A stretch of 64,000 nt of DNA. Source: Elmis aenea. Its lineage: Eukaryota > Arthropoda > Insecta > Coleoptera > Elmidae. The stretch is taken from assembly GCA_947652605.1 (NCBI GenBank), contig OX393578.1:1488001-1552000 (forward strand), written 5' to 3'. A program made the position numbers and the translations under genes. Below are positions 36,341 to 49,100 of this stretch, piece by piece; the stretch's first letter is position 1, and each line of letters begins with the position of its first letter. Below the pieces are notes generated by a model. It searched no databases. It was not told the DNA's origin and saw nothing but the letters and a program-made list of their open reading frames with translations.

Positions 36341-37731
36341 ACAATATTTGTCGTAATAATAAGCATGTTATTAATTTTTCATGGATGTGATGTATTATAG
36401 GCACCGATGCGATAAGAAATTGTTGTGCCATTTTCCTGCGAACTAAGCCTCGTGTGGCTATTGGATTTCTAAGCTGTATATTTCGTTACTTCTCGCCCTT
36501 ATATACCCTTACGGTAGTGCACTACTTGCTTCTTTTGAGCTTCTTCACATCTGCTTGACCCTTTAGCCTTTGTATGGAATTTAGTGTTCTGCAAGCTGCT
36601 TTTTGTAAACCTTTTTGTAGCTTATTGTGCTCTGTTGTTGGCATTTTTATGTGCAAAAATCGGGAAGATATTTTAAGTATATTATGACAGCGGTTTTATA
36701 AGATGTTAAAAGTTAAACGACAAGACATTATCCCTTAACTCGATGCCACATTTATCTTTATTATGTTTTTGAAAAAAATGGCGTAGATGGAAGAAGAATG
36801 AAATGGAACAGGAAATTTTCTTTCAGTACCTATAGCTCTTTTACTGTGGCTTGAATTAGGTTCATTTACACAAATTTAAGATCCAAAATTATACTTAATT
36901 ATGAGTTGGAATATAGTATGAAACTCGTAAATTACAGACCCCTAGCTATAATGTCCTTGGTTACATTAATTTGTTACATTGTATAATTTATAGCTGCGAG
37001 AGCATTAAGCTGTTTAGTATTTGCAAGTTTCTAATTCTGTTAATGCTGAATTATAATGCAGTGCGTGATGGAATTTAAAAACTACTTGCTGGGGCATTTT
37101 TCAACTTCCTTCAAAATTTCTTTCGCAGAATGGAGGGGGCAATTTCGTGTGATTTATTTTAAATATCAAAATGCACGTGAGGATTAATTAAACAATCACT
37201 TTGTTTATTTATAGGAAGCATCGCCCTGTACAGTTTTGATACTTATGTCAATGGAATATTTTTCTTCTTTCATATAAATTTACTTCAAAAAGCGATGGTT
37301 TTCTTTGATAAGTGATTCTTAATTTACAAATATTTATAGCCTAGTAATTTTTGAGTGAATATTTCGAAGTAACTTATTTAGTTATTTAATTCAATTTTTG
37401 ATCATTTAAATATTTCTTACCTTTAATAAGGGGTGATATATAGTTTTGCCTTGTTGATCAATACAAATTGCAAATGATAAACTCATCCTTATAGTCTCCA
37501 TTAATCCTTTCTTGTGAGCCCTTGTGCATAATTAAAAACGTCTGCTTTTAATTACTTTAGAAATTATTTACTGCAATTTTGTATTCCGGTGTATATTCAC
37601 CTGAATTTGTAGATCCATTAAATCATTCTCAGACGTACCATTTTGGATATACATAACGTTGATAAACGCTTGAAATATTTAGGCGAACCATTTATTACAA
37701 TGAATAAATTAAGTTATAAAAACACTTACAT

Positions 37732-37951
37732 TATTTTTTTGAGGATCTCTTGCAGAACTGCTACACCAGTTTTAAGTTTCTTTTTTTTTGCTAGTGGTAA
37801 TTCTATTTATTTATTTATTGGAAAAACGCTTGACCCAGCCTGTCGAGATTCTCACCTGTTCATCAGTAGTAATCTAATTTATTTATTTATACGAAGAGGC
37901 GAGAGTGTTAAAACTGGCTTAGCATTTCTACTAGAAATCGTTTAAAAAATG
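37732..37951. mobile_element. Foldback MITE, about 220 bp
   Basis: The left arm contains GAGGATCTCTTGCAGAACTG then CTACACCAGTTTTA. The right arm reverse complemented reads AAACGATTTCTAGTAGAAAT then GCTAAGCCAGTTTTA. Same family as 26553-26690 but with a longer, partly direct-repeated centre (two TTTATTTATTTAT tracts). Confidence 0.6.
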
Positions 37952-38779
37952 GTATGTGGCTTTTTAATTTTGCTTATTAATACTTTTAAGGGAACGTTTG
38001 ACAAAAAAAGAGCCATAATCTATGTAGCGATTTACATATAAGAAAAATATGAATTTGTATCGGCATAACTTCATATTTTATAATTTGAATTGTTCTCCAC
38101 TGAAGCAAAACGATTATTCTGTTACAAAATTGCGCACGACCTCCATATTTTTAATCCGTTTTTGATAACCAATCAAATCGAATACAAACCCTGTGCTCGA
38201 ACACAAAAAAAAACTTCTTAAACTTTGGAAAATGTTTCGTGTTTTGAATACAAGCGATCGCATTATTTTTTTGAGCGGTTCCTCGCTTCGTTTATTCATT
38301 CAAATGTATCTTAAAGAAATAACTTCTTTGTAAGTCTTTAGAATTCGTAATAAGACGGATTTATTGTTTTGAAGGATGCGGCTTTGACGGTTACGTGGTA
38401 AAAAATGTGCGAGACGCTGTCACTGCTATCGAGATATTTTTGTTTGTGAAGTATAATCCTGCGCGAAAAATATTTCAAAAGTTGATGTGGTTACTTACGA
38501 AACTAATTTCTTTTTTAATATTTAAGGTGGATGTGAATTGGTGAATTTTTAAATCTGATAATTTTAAGTTAAATTTATTTGAAGTTTGTTGGGACTTTTG
38601 TGTATGGTATAAAACTTATTTGCATTCATTCAAAGCACTATTTATACTTTCTTTATATGGTAGTGTTTATAAAAGGTTTATTTATGATTAAATATTTCTG
38701 GTTCTAATCAAGATCAAATTTGAAACTAAGCAACTTTCAACAGAACTTTATATAAACTACTTATAAATAGTTTTAAAAC

Positions 38780-39150
38780 GTTTATGGATTATACAGGGTG
38801 CTCAAACTTAATAATAACTTTATATTTTTAATGGAACACCTTGTTTATTATTATCTTTTTTGGAATCTACTATTCTAAATCAAATATTTTGTTATGGGCC
38901 TTATAGTTTGTTGAAGTGTTAAGCAACGTTTATGCAATGCGTAAGGAGTATTATTTTGTTTAGAAACCGATTAAAACGATTTTTTATAGCTGTTTAAAGT
39001 TTTTAAAAAAGTTCCATTTTCCAAGGGTGTACCCTTCACATCTTTTATGTAAAAAAAAAGAAATATTTTGTTATGGGCCTTATTGTTTGTAGAAGAGTTT
39101 ATGCAATGCGTAACGCGTATTATTTTGTTAAGAAACCGATTAAAAACTAT
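38780..39150. repeat. Family B fragment followed by family C units
   Basis: GATTATACAGGGTGCTCAAA with TTTTTGGAATCTACTATTCT (38790-38880) matches the 322-bp tandem unit at 56.8-57.9 kb. From 38880 to 39150 two inverted family C blocks occur (TTATGCAATGCGTAA, GAAACCGATTAAAA). Confidence 0.55.
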
Positions 39151-40159
39151 TTTTATAACTATAAAAAAATCGTTTGCTATTTTAAAATAAGGTGCATTAG
39201 GCCCAAGTATCAAATCAACGTAAATTTCAGCTGTAAGATATTTATAGAATGTTTTACTATATTTGTCTTTTGCCACAAAAAAAAATCGGCGTTTGTTTAA
39301 CGCCTGCCTGCACACGTATGTATGATATAATCGCTTCAGGCTTATTGTAATTTAACACTTGATTAACTCTCACACAGCTATTGATGATAACTTATGAACC
39401 GTACAGCGTCATCTTCTCAATTCGGCCCCATAAATTAGCCACGATTTTGGCAGCACTGTATTAAAATAACGTGCACATCCGACATAAAAAACTTGTTAAA
39501 ATTTTGTCCATAATTTAATTATAGTTGCATCAAAACGTGCAAGATTTTCGTGAACACGAATGATCGAGCAATTAAAAACGGAATGCGTGCTACTGCGATG
39601 ACATCGTCGTAGCCTTTTATCCAAAATCTAGTGTTCTGATCTACCACCCGCTAGATGTTCACGCTGCGAATGACTTAAACACGATATGGCATGCAAAACG
39701 CTGTAGCAAACTTTTTTAATAACGATAAATCACTGGAGTTGAGCGAAAGTTCCTTAACCAATTTTTGTCGTGGCTGGCGATTAAAGTTGCACACTGAATT
39801 ACGATGTAATTTCGCGATATATTTTTTCTAGAATCCTATACATAGCTAGCACGTGCGAATGTTGTTTATGTTGAGGGAAAAGTTTCTCGAGTCGAGGATA
39901 ACGAGTTCTCAGTCGACTTCGGTCGTACGAGATTTTTTTAAGATAACAACTTGAGTGATAATATCCTACTGTTGACATAACCTTGCCTAACACGGTTCGC
40001 ACTTCAGGTATAGACGTCCAGCACCGTCAGGCGTCCTTGATTACGTGTATTTGTGGCGAATGCGATTTTTGTTACTCCACCACAACCATAATGCTACATC
40101 AAAATAAGTTGCAAGGAATTGTTAGGACAATGAAAATACTTTAGCTGGCGGTTGGCTTA

Positions 40160-40700
40160 CTAATTTTTCACATAAATTACATTTTATAATTTTCCACAAA
40201 TGTCACATCCCAGCCTAGACGAATTATTCTATAAATCTGTTATTAGTAAAGTTACAAAAAAAAAGTTTTTTACGAAAGTTGTTTGTGGTCATTCGTTGCA
40301 TAAACTGAAATTATTTTCAACCATACGGAGTGTTTAATTTCCTAGAACCAATGTGTAACTTGGTTATTTTTATGGAACGCCCTGTATATGTTGCATTTTT
40401 TGGATTGCAAATTGAATTCTCTTTCCAAAATATATAAGGTTTTGTGCACCTAAAACCAAACGTTTTTGAGTAATTACATTATAAACTAAAACATTTCTTA
40501 CAAATGTTACATGTCGAGACCTAGTTAAGTTGAATAGTTCCATAGCTTTGTTATTAATAAAGCTACAAAAAATTTAAACATAAGTTGTTCACGATCATTA
40601 GCTGCACAATCTTAAATTATTTTCAACTATACAAAGTGTTTCGTTTCCGCGTACCGTTAGCAACTTTGTCACTTCACACAGAACAAAGTGTATATTTAGC
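40160..40700 (+). repeat. Two adjacent family A repeat copies
   Basis: The copies share CCACAAATGTCACATCCCAG / CAAATGTTACATGTCGAGAC, CTGTTATTAGTAAAGTTACA / TTGTTATTAATAAAGCTACA and a CATTAGCTGCACAATCTTAA-type block. The second begins after GAACGCCCTGTATATGTTGC. Confidence 0.6.
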
Positions 40701-42429
40701 ATTTTACTTGCGCCATTAAAAATGTATTAGGCGTTTTGTACTCAAACTTAAACGTTTTTGGGCAATTTACTTTTTTATGGAAAATATTAATTGCTACAGA
40801 TTTTTAAAATACAAATGTTCATCAACAATGTCAGAGCAATTTTCTTTTAAACGTTAATTAATAATAAAGTATACTTGTAAGTTGCTTAATAAATTTAAAC
40901 AATAATATACAGGGTGTTCCTTATGCTGCTCCATTTTCCTAGATTTTAAAGACGATTGTCAGGATTGGTTGTGTTGTTAATTTGGCATGTGAATTTCCTT
41001 TATTGGTTTATAACCATCAAATACATAACAGACGTTGTTTAAAAGATAACAAAATTATTGCAACATTATCTTTTAAATACACGGAAAAGCCACTGCAGTT
41101 ATTTTTCTTTGTATTATTAATGTTTAATTACCGTTGTTAGTTGTATGTACGTTTGTTGGTGTAATTTATTTGTAGTAGTTTCATACATGATGTGCTTGAG
41201 TTATTACTATGTATTATAAACGTAGCTAACAATTAATTAACTCTTGCGTCAAGCTGTACACAGTACACACCAGCATGTCATCGTTGTCTTTTCTACGAGC
41301 ATTTAAGTATAACCATAATTTTTATTCGTTAGCAGCTTCTGTATATTACATCTCCGAAACTTTTTTAATATCTTTTTCGTCTAGACATGTTCGACCTTTT
41401 TTTTTTCTCGTCGTCTCATGTCATGTTTCGTTAGAGTTTCCTCCGACGTATAAAATTTGGAAGTGTTCATCCGACAGTTCTGTAGAGATGGCTTAGCACC
41501 GCGTTACCGAACTTATCCTCCTTTAAGTGCGACAACTTGGAGTTAGATTCGTGGAGTGATTTGTAACTGTGGTGGAAAGAATCACCCATATCGACACGCC
41601 CAGCTCCCTCGCACACGTATATTGATCTGTCTCCCCTTGCCCCAATGCGTCCTGTACCCAAAACATGGCACACCGGTCGCCAACGGCGTTGTCACTTTAT
41701 CCTGGCCGGTAAAAGTTGTAACGGACTTCCAAAAACATTTCGGTCACAATACTTGAAGCGAATTCAAAGGAAATATTATTAAGGTGCTAATATATACAGG
41801 GCTAGGCAAATTTCGCATCTATTTTGGTGATGGTTGACGTACGATCTTCATTAAAAAGACACTTAAACATTTAGCATATATTTAGCTGGATGGTAAATTT
41901 GAGTTGCCTGCAAAATGTGTATCCCCATTCTCGCTATATCAAATTAACAGCCAAGCGCAAAGTTTGGGTTTATTTCTTGAGAACGCGGAATTTAATTAGG
42001 TAATTAATTTATAATAACTTTCGCTCAGGAAGTGAACAGAATTTTTATTAGGTTTAATTGAGGTTCTAGAGAAAAAAATAATTCCCAACCAAAACAGTTT
42101 TCTCTAGAGATATGTTTATTTTAGTACCTTTTAAAGCCGACTGAAAAGTGTGGGTGGCTGTTCAAAACGAATAATGATAAATTTGCATTAACGTAGATTA
42201 TTATTCGGCGTTTTATGAATCCGCAAAAATTTTACGTTCTCATCCCTATTAATACTCAACGACTTACCATAGGGTAGAATCAAGCATAGTTCAATACTTG
42301 GATATGATTATAGTATAGAAACTTAAATTTCAAGAAGTTACTGATAGTTTAAAGCTTCGAGACAACTTTTTAATGAAAGCTCAACGTTGTTTTGATCTGT
42401 TAAAACGAGTAAAGAAAGTTATGTAATGA

Positions 42430-42560
42430 TTGAATAGTTTCTATTTAGCTTTATTGTTTGTAAGTGTTCAGTGTAACAATGCATAATAACTACCAGTTCG
42501 TTGAGACACTGATTAAAACAGTTTTTATAGCTCTTAAGATTAAAAAAATATATTTTCAGT
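42430..42560. repeat. Family C fragment
   Basis: Contains a reverse-oriented AACAATGCATAATAACTACC and GACACTGATTAAAACAGTTT, matching the family C core on the opposite strand. Confidence 0.45.
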
Positions 42561-44250
42561 GGTATATTGCTGCAAATAAACGAAATAATCAGTGGTTATG
42601 ATTCGGAAACATCCTGTATGTTATTAAAATAATCTAGGAACTTCTTCAATGTGTCATAATTGTTATATCTTGTGCTTAAATGGCTAGAACTTACTTCAAG
42701 AGTAATTAAAATTAAAACACAAAATTAATAGTAATTTTAATGAGTTGTTCCTAAGCTGGGATAAGTTGGTTAATGTTATTAACGATCCATCGCTGGCATG
42801 TTTATTTAATTATGTTTGGTGATATTAAGAAAGCCGATGTGCGTGCTAGAGGAAAGTTGGTGCTTTGTGGGGCATAAAAGTTTAACCACAAATATAGCGT
42901 GATGCTTTTCACAATAGGTCTTTATGGCCATTCATGATATAACAATTTCTTTTCGTTATATAAATAATCGCGAACAATTACCCGAAAACTGTGGCATTAT
43001 CGAGACGTGTTTGCCTCGCGGAAAAACTCGACTGTCGCGACGAATTTGTCTTTCAATTCGGTACGGATTATTTTTCAATTTTTGGAGATGGATAAGCCAG
43101 GAAACTCGAACTGACGTGTATAAGTAGCAGTTTACGTTTTGCTTATACAAAATTAATACCGCTTGCCTCAAGTGTATGGATAATCAATGGAGAATGCGTC
43201 GACGCCCGGCAAAGAACACGTTTTCGTGACGAATTGCCTATCGCGTGAAATTGGACATTTTAAGTTAAATAAAATCGTAAGTGTTTGCCTATTTTTAAAT
43301 ATTCATGGACAGTGGAAGTTAGATATACAACCGTAAAGATATTAAATATGTACATGGAAGGTGCCCCAAATTTGAGGCTTATCCTAAGCGCTACGAAGAC
43401 TGTTAATTTGGGGCTGAATCAAATTTACAATAGGTCAGGAGTTATTCAGGAAACACGAAAAAATGCGATGTTTTCTAATGCCCGAATAGTTATAATTTAA
43501 AGTAATATTTTGTCTTACGCACATGTTTAATATGTGCCCACATTACTCTACAAAAATTTATTAATAGTGACTCAGAAATAACAAAAAATATTGACTTCAT
43601 TTCAAGGCCCAATATACAGAACCCATTTTCCACGGCTTAAGTTATTTTTAAGCGAAGTCTTTGTATAAACGTTCGTTTTACATATAAATTGTTAGCACAA
43701 AGATCTGCTACCAACTTTAGCATATAAATAATACTTCAACAATATTTTCTTGGAAGATCAAAATACGTTTTTAAACGCAAATTAGCTATAGCTTCCAGGT
43801 TTTTCAGAAAGTGGCTCGCCATTGAAAGCAGATGTTATACAAGTAGATAGTTAAATACACTTAAAAAACAAAATTTCAGCTCAAATTTATACGTGTAGAC
43901 ACGTGAGGGTTACTGTGCGTTTATTAATATTATTTAGACGAAACTTGTTTAAAAAAAAAAATTGTACCTACATACAGTACCTACACAACAGTCATGTTAA
44001 ATTCAACAAATAACATAGCAGAGAATTGTTATAAACGCATTATGTGGATAAGATTGTACGGAAACAAAGTTCTGCACTAATATGACAGCTAGCATTATCT
44101 ATCTAGCAGTAGAAATAGTTTAAATTCAGTTTTACATTTGTAGATAACTTCTGAATCAAGCATTGAGTTAGTTGGACAGTTATTCAGTGCTCAGAGTTCA
44201 ACAAGTACAATATGTTTGAGCTAAAATCAAATTGCCTTAGCCATGCGTAG

Positions 44251-44274
44251 GTGTGTGTGTGTGTGTGTGTGTGT
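44251..44274 (+). repeat. GT dinucleotide microsatellite
   Basis: Twelve uninterrupted GT units in neurexin intron 2. Likely length-polymorphic. Confidence 0.95.
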
Positions 44275-45439
44275 AAAAGACTTCTAGACTAGTTTAAATT
44301 AAAACCGCACTTGAAGTAAAAATATTTATATCGTACATTGGGGTGAAGTAATAATCAATGTTTTATTTTTTTAAATAAGAATTAAAGTAAAATTATGGCA
44401 GACAAGATCGTGTGTAGTTCTGTTAATTAATGAGAGACAAATAAAATTGAGTCATTATCATATAATAATCTATGTCAGAAGCAAACGAATCAAACGCTAA
44501 TTTTGACTTTCAAAATTGCCGAACGCAGTAAACTAATCATCGAGTTAACAACAGAATGAGTAACTTCCTGTGCGGACGTGGCTGTGGGCGGCGAAATTCA
44601 ATCCGAAATTCACAATTTATCTGATGTTCCATGTCAATTTGATCATGGTCCATTGATGGCCAACAATTTAACTGCACAGACAACCAACAATTAGAGCTTT
44701 AAAACGCTTATCGTGTTCCAGTTTAAACAGGCGCCACCAGGTGGGTTTATAACCGACTGATTTTACCCTAATCAACTAAATAATCGAGATAATGTCAGGG
44801 AAACAAAACGCAAAAGACGAGAAGACTTCTATCAAATATTAATTTGCAATCCATTACGTAATAAATAATGCATCGAGCTATTTACATTTCGAACGCACAA
44901 AAATGAAGTTGCAACGCGGCTCGGGCATTTTTCCATGCACAGTAATAATTAAGTACGAGGTATTGAAATTTGGAAGTTGATTAGTTGCGGAATAATAAAG
45001 TGAGTAAACTAACCTTTTCGTTAGCAACCCTATACAAGTACAACCTGACAAAACGGAGACTTTATTGTCGGAGTTCTCTTGGGAAATTCATAGTGTCTGC
45101 TGCTTTATTTTTCTTTGAACTTTAAAGCTTTCAGATTAACGGAGAGGATCAACTTTGAGTTTCGTTATGAATATGTAATATCCTGAACCCTATCTTATTT
45201 CGAGGATATTTCGCTCGGTTGAAGTTATTTTGCCGTTTCTAAACGATTATTAATAACTGAAATAGGTTTTGTCGTAATTCGGGAATTCTCAGGTCCTACC
45301 TAGGGCTTAAAAACATCCGTCCTTTATTTATTTGTCGTTATAATTGCAAAAAATTAACGTAGCAACGTTTATATCACTTAAGTTTACTGTTAATTTCAAA
45401 AATCAAACATGTAAGGGGCTGGGCACCTTATCCTAATCG

Positions 45440-46120
45440 TTTTTTTAATAAAGAAACTTTTTATAATGAATTTTCCACAAGTGTTACATCTTTGCATTTT
45501 TCGCAAATGTCACATTCCAGCCAAGACGAATTATTCCATAACTCTGTTATTAGTAAAGATACAAAAACAAGTTTCATACAAAAGTTGTTTCTGAGCACTA
45601 GTTGCATGAACTGAATTTATTTTTAAGTATACCGAGTGTTTCGTTTCCGGTAACCAATAGGTAACTGGGCTATTTTTAATGGAACACCCTGTATGTTTTG
45701 CATTTTTTCGATTGCAAATTGAATTCTGTTTCAAAAATATACAAGGTTGTGTGTAGCTAAAATCAACCGTTTTTGAGTAATTCGTTAATTAACTTAAACG
45801 TTTCTTACAAATGTTACATTATGAGAAACCAACCAAGTTGAATAATTTTATGGTTTTGTTATTAATATAGCTAAAGAAAAAATCTTACATAAGTTGTTCA
45901 CGATCATTAGCTGCACAACCTTAAATTACTATATCGAGTGTTACGTTTCCGCGGACCGATAGTAACTTTGTCATTTCACACAGACATTTTGGGGAACCAA
46001 AAGATTAGGTACTTAGTTAGTTCAAATGGATTTTCCGATCGTAAATTGGATTGTCTTGCAAAAATTTATGAGTTGTTTTGTAGCTGAAGTCAACCGATTT
46101 TGAGTGATTAGTAAATTTTA
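45440..46120 (+). repeat. Two to three adjacent family A repeat copies
   Basis: Copies near 45470-45690, 45690-45980 and a fragment at 46030-46120. They share TCTGTTATTAGTAAAGATAC, GAACACCCTGTATGTTTTGC, AAATCAACCGTTTTTGAGTA and a GATCATTAGCTGCACAACCT block. Arrangement parallels 40160-40700, including the ACACCCTGTATGTT-type junction between copies, so the pair may have moved as a unit. Confidence 0.6.
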
Positions 46121-49100
46121 TTTCGTTGTCTCCGAACGATTAATAATAACTGGAATAGATTTGGTTGCAATTCGGGCATTGGTAATTTTAATACAGTGAT
46201 TATAATGTTCTCAAGTCCCTCGGGCTTTTAAACAGAATTTCCGATGAATAAATAAACATCGAAGAACAAAATATTTTAACGTAGCGCTTTTTATATGACT
46301 GAGGTTTCTGTTAATTTTTGCCCCGACCATTATTTACATTAATTATTAAAGATAACACTAAAACACGTATACATTCCGAGGATCAAAATACGTGGGCATT
46401 ACACTGAGTTTTGCAAATTTATCCCAAGTTTTGTTGACTCATGATTACGGTTTAATGATTCCTTCGCTAGATATGTAAATTAACTAATAATTGGATCACA
46501 GTACGCGGCTTAAAAAAGCTTTATTCATGTGCCGTTTATTAAATTGAGAGGAAATGTAACCCACACATTTAAAAACACTTTAATTTAATCCAAATAATTG
46601 AATGTTTTGTTGGTATAAGTCGTTCCACATAAACCTCGACATTTTATTTGTGCTCCATTGATATTGTCAACTGTTGTTCGTTCTCCAGCGTCATATATTA
46701 ATTATACTTGAGCTTACAGGAAAGATACTCAAAAAAAAGCTGTTATTCGTAGCCGACTTGACAAACAATTATTATCATGTAAGCGATAACGTTGCTTTAT
46801 TTTGTGATTTAGTGGCTTTAGAGAAATACGCGTAGCAACTTGCAATGACTTTCGCGTGCTGCGATGAATTCAAATCGTGATAAATTGCTAGTTTTAAATA
46901 TTTTCGCCCCATATTTATTCTGTGAGTGATACTTATTACTGAAAGGGGAAGGATACTTCCTGCATTGATTATTAATTTTATACGGGGAAATGTATGGAAA
47001 ATTGTAAGTACTTTTATGGATTTAATCAAACAACCAAACAGAATTCCATGTGTAATAATATTTACAACTTGCATTTAAAATTGTGACGGTTTTCAAGAAC
47101 GATTACAGTGTTATTCGTAATATTATGCTTCTATTATTGACTGTGGTTGGTATTTTTATTACTGTATTCTGAACTGTGTTTTTAATTCAGCATTTCCAGG
47201 AATATTTCTGTTCTTTTTCGCCTACTTCCTGCTTTGCATTAATTGAAATTTGCACGCCTTTCAGTAAAACCCTTCACACTTTTAAACATTCCTTTGGCGA
47301 TTACGAAAGAATCTTTACGGTTTCCTTAGCACTTAGTTTGTCTAAATTAAAGGTTTATGTAAAAGTAAATATATCCGGTGAAAAAATTTTACTTAGCGTC
47401 GTTCTTGCATAATTCTAAATCAAAAATCTAGCTAAAATATATTTATTAGGCTATTCTTTGTTTCTTCTCCAATTTTCTCTTTTGTACTGACAAACAATGC
47501 GACGATATTTCACTCATAAAAATACCCGAGATGTGTTTTAATTTATTTTCGTGTTGTTCCAACATGAAGCAGACATTCACAACTAAATAAATAAAGCTCT
47601 TATGAAGTGTTTGACCGAAATCATCCCCTTTATTTAAACTTAATTAATTTTGTTTGTTTTACTCGCGTTCTTGTAAAAATATTTTAATTTCTCGTGGAAA
47701 AACGTGAAAGCATGTATAAACAAGAACTGGTTTTGTTATACTTTTCGTCATCTATAAGTCTTTATTGATGAAATATGTAACACCGGTGGAAAATATGAGA
47801 TGCTTTAACGAATCTTTTTTGTTATTTATGCAGGGAGTTAGGCATAAACAAGCAGAAAACTCGCCCTAATATTTATGTAGATGTATTTTTTTATGTTGAT
47901 GGTTTAAAATATCCACGGCAAAGCAGCACTGGAAGTTTTGCCTTTTGAAATAACATAGTATTGAGTTAAAACGTAAAAGTTGAATTTAACTGAGAATGTG
48001 AGCTAATTTTTTTGTATTGACTTCTATATATTGTTTTTAACTCGTTTAAAATCAATCGACTTAATTACAAAAAGTATTTCGTTTCATGTATTTTAAAGTG
48101 AAAAATCGATAGCCTGCATAAGTTCTAGTCATGAAGCCACGTTCAGTTTGTGAGTACTCTTTAGCAGTCTAAAGTGTACTGCATAATTACGGCGCAACTG
48201 TAGCATGTAAATTAATAGACTGTAGCCTTCAATAGTGTGGGGTCAAGTATCATTATTTTAGCGCTTAAAGTACTGTAGTGTTTGCCTCACTTGAATAAGT
48301 TTTATCACATCATTTCGATGCAAACTGCATAAACAGGGTAATCTACGCGTCAATCTTATTTCTAGTCCTAATTAAACAAAAAAAATTTGAGAAGTAAAGT
48401 ACTTATTATATTTTTTATAGTAAAATTTTCATCAGCAACTTTAAATTAGTTTGTCGGACTTTGGTATTTAGTTCGTTAAAATGCAAAACAGTATTTGATT
48501 TGTAGAATTTCTGTGTCACCATCTGACAGCTCATCTGAATATAAAGTGAAAAACTCTTTCGGTTTTTAATTAGCACACCATTGCTCTCTTGCCATATTTA
48601 AAAAAAAATCTCAAAGCATAACACAATAATTATATGAGTAACCTTTTGAAAAGGTCGATGACGAAGTCCGCGCTGCCTTGATTTTATATAAAAACGTCAA
48701 TATTTTTCATTTATAAGTGATAATAAAACATAAATGTCGACGAAATTGTTGCAGGGCTTTTACAAACATATATTTGGTGTAATACGCGAAGAGCAGGTTC
48801 ATTAAATGTATAAAACCAACTGCTTACAATTTTTCATTGATCTAACGACCTTTCCAACACAAATAATTTAAAAAATATTTACTTACATACTGTTAGTAAT
48901 CCGTATATGTAAAATAATTCAACTTTTTTCAAATACCTATTTCATACTGACCGAAAGCTCTCTAAACTACGAAAATTGCCGAGTCGAGAGCTTTTACTTG
49001 CTGCACGAAAACCTTAACATGTACAAACCTGCCGTTTGGAGCAGCGTGTTCTCAACATTCTGAGGAATATTTTGGTACCATATTTTTTAATACTTTGACA

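Noticed and set aside
39073..39300. Overlapping open frames on both strands near 39.0-39.3 kb
   Set aside because: They coincide with family C repeat units and have low-complexity Lys/Phe/Ile composition.
47176..47412. 78-codon open frame in neurexin intron 2
   Set aside because: It runs into a repeat segment (TTCTTGCATAATTCTAAAT) shared with 31480 and 61970, so it is not coding.
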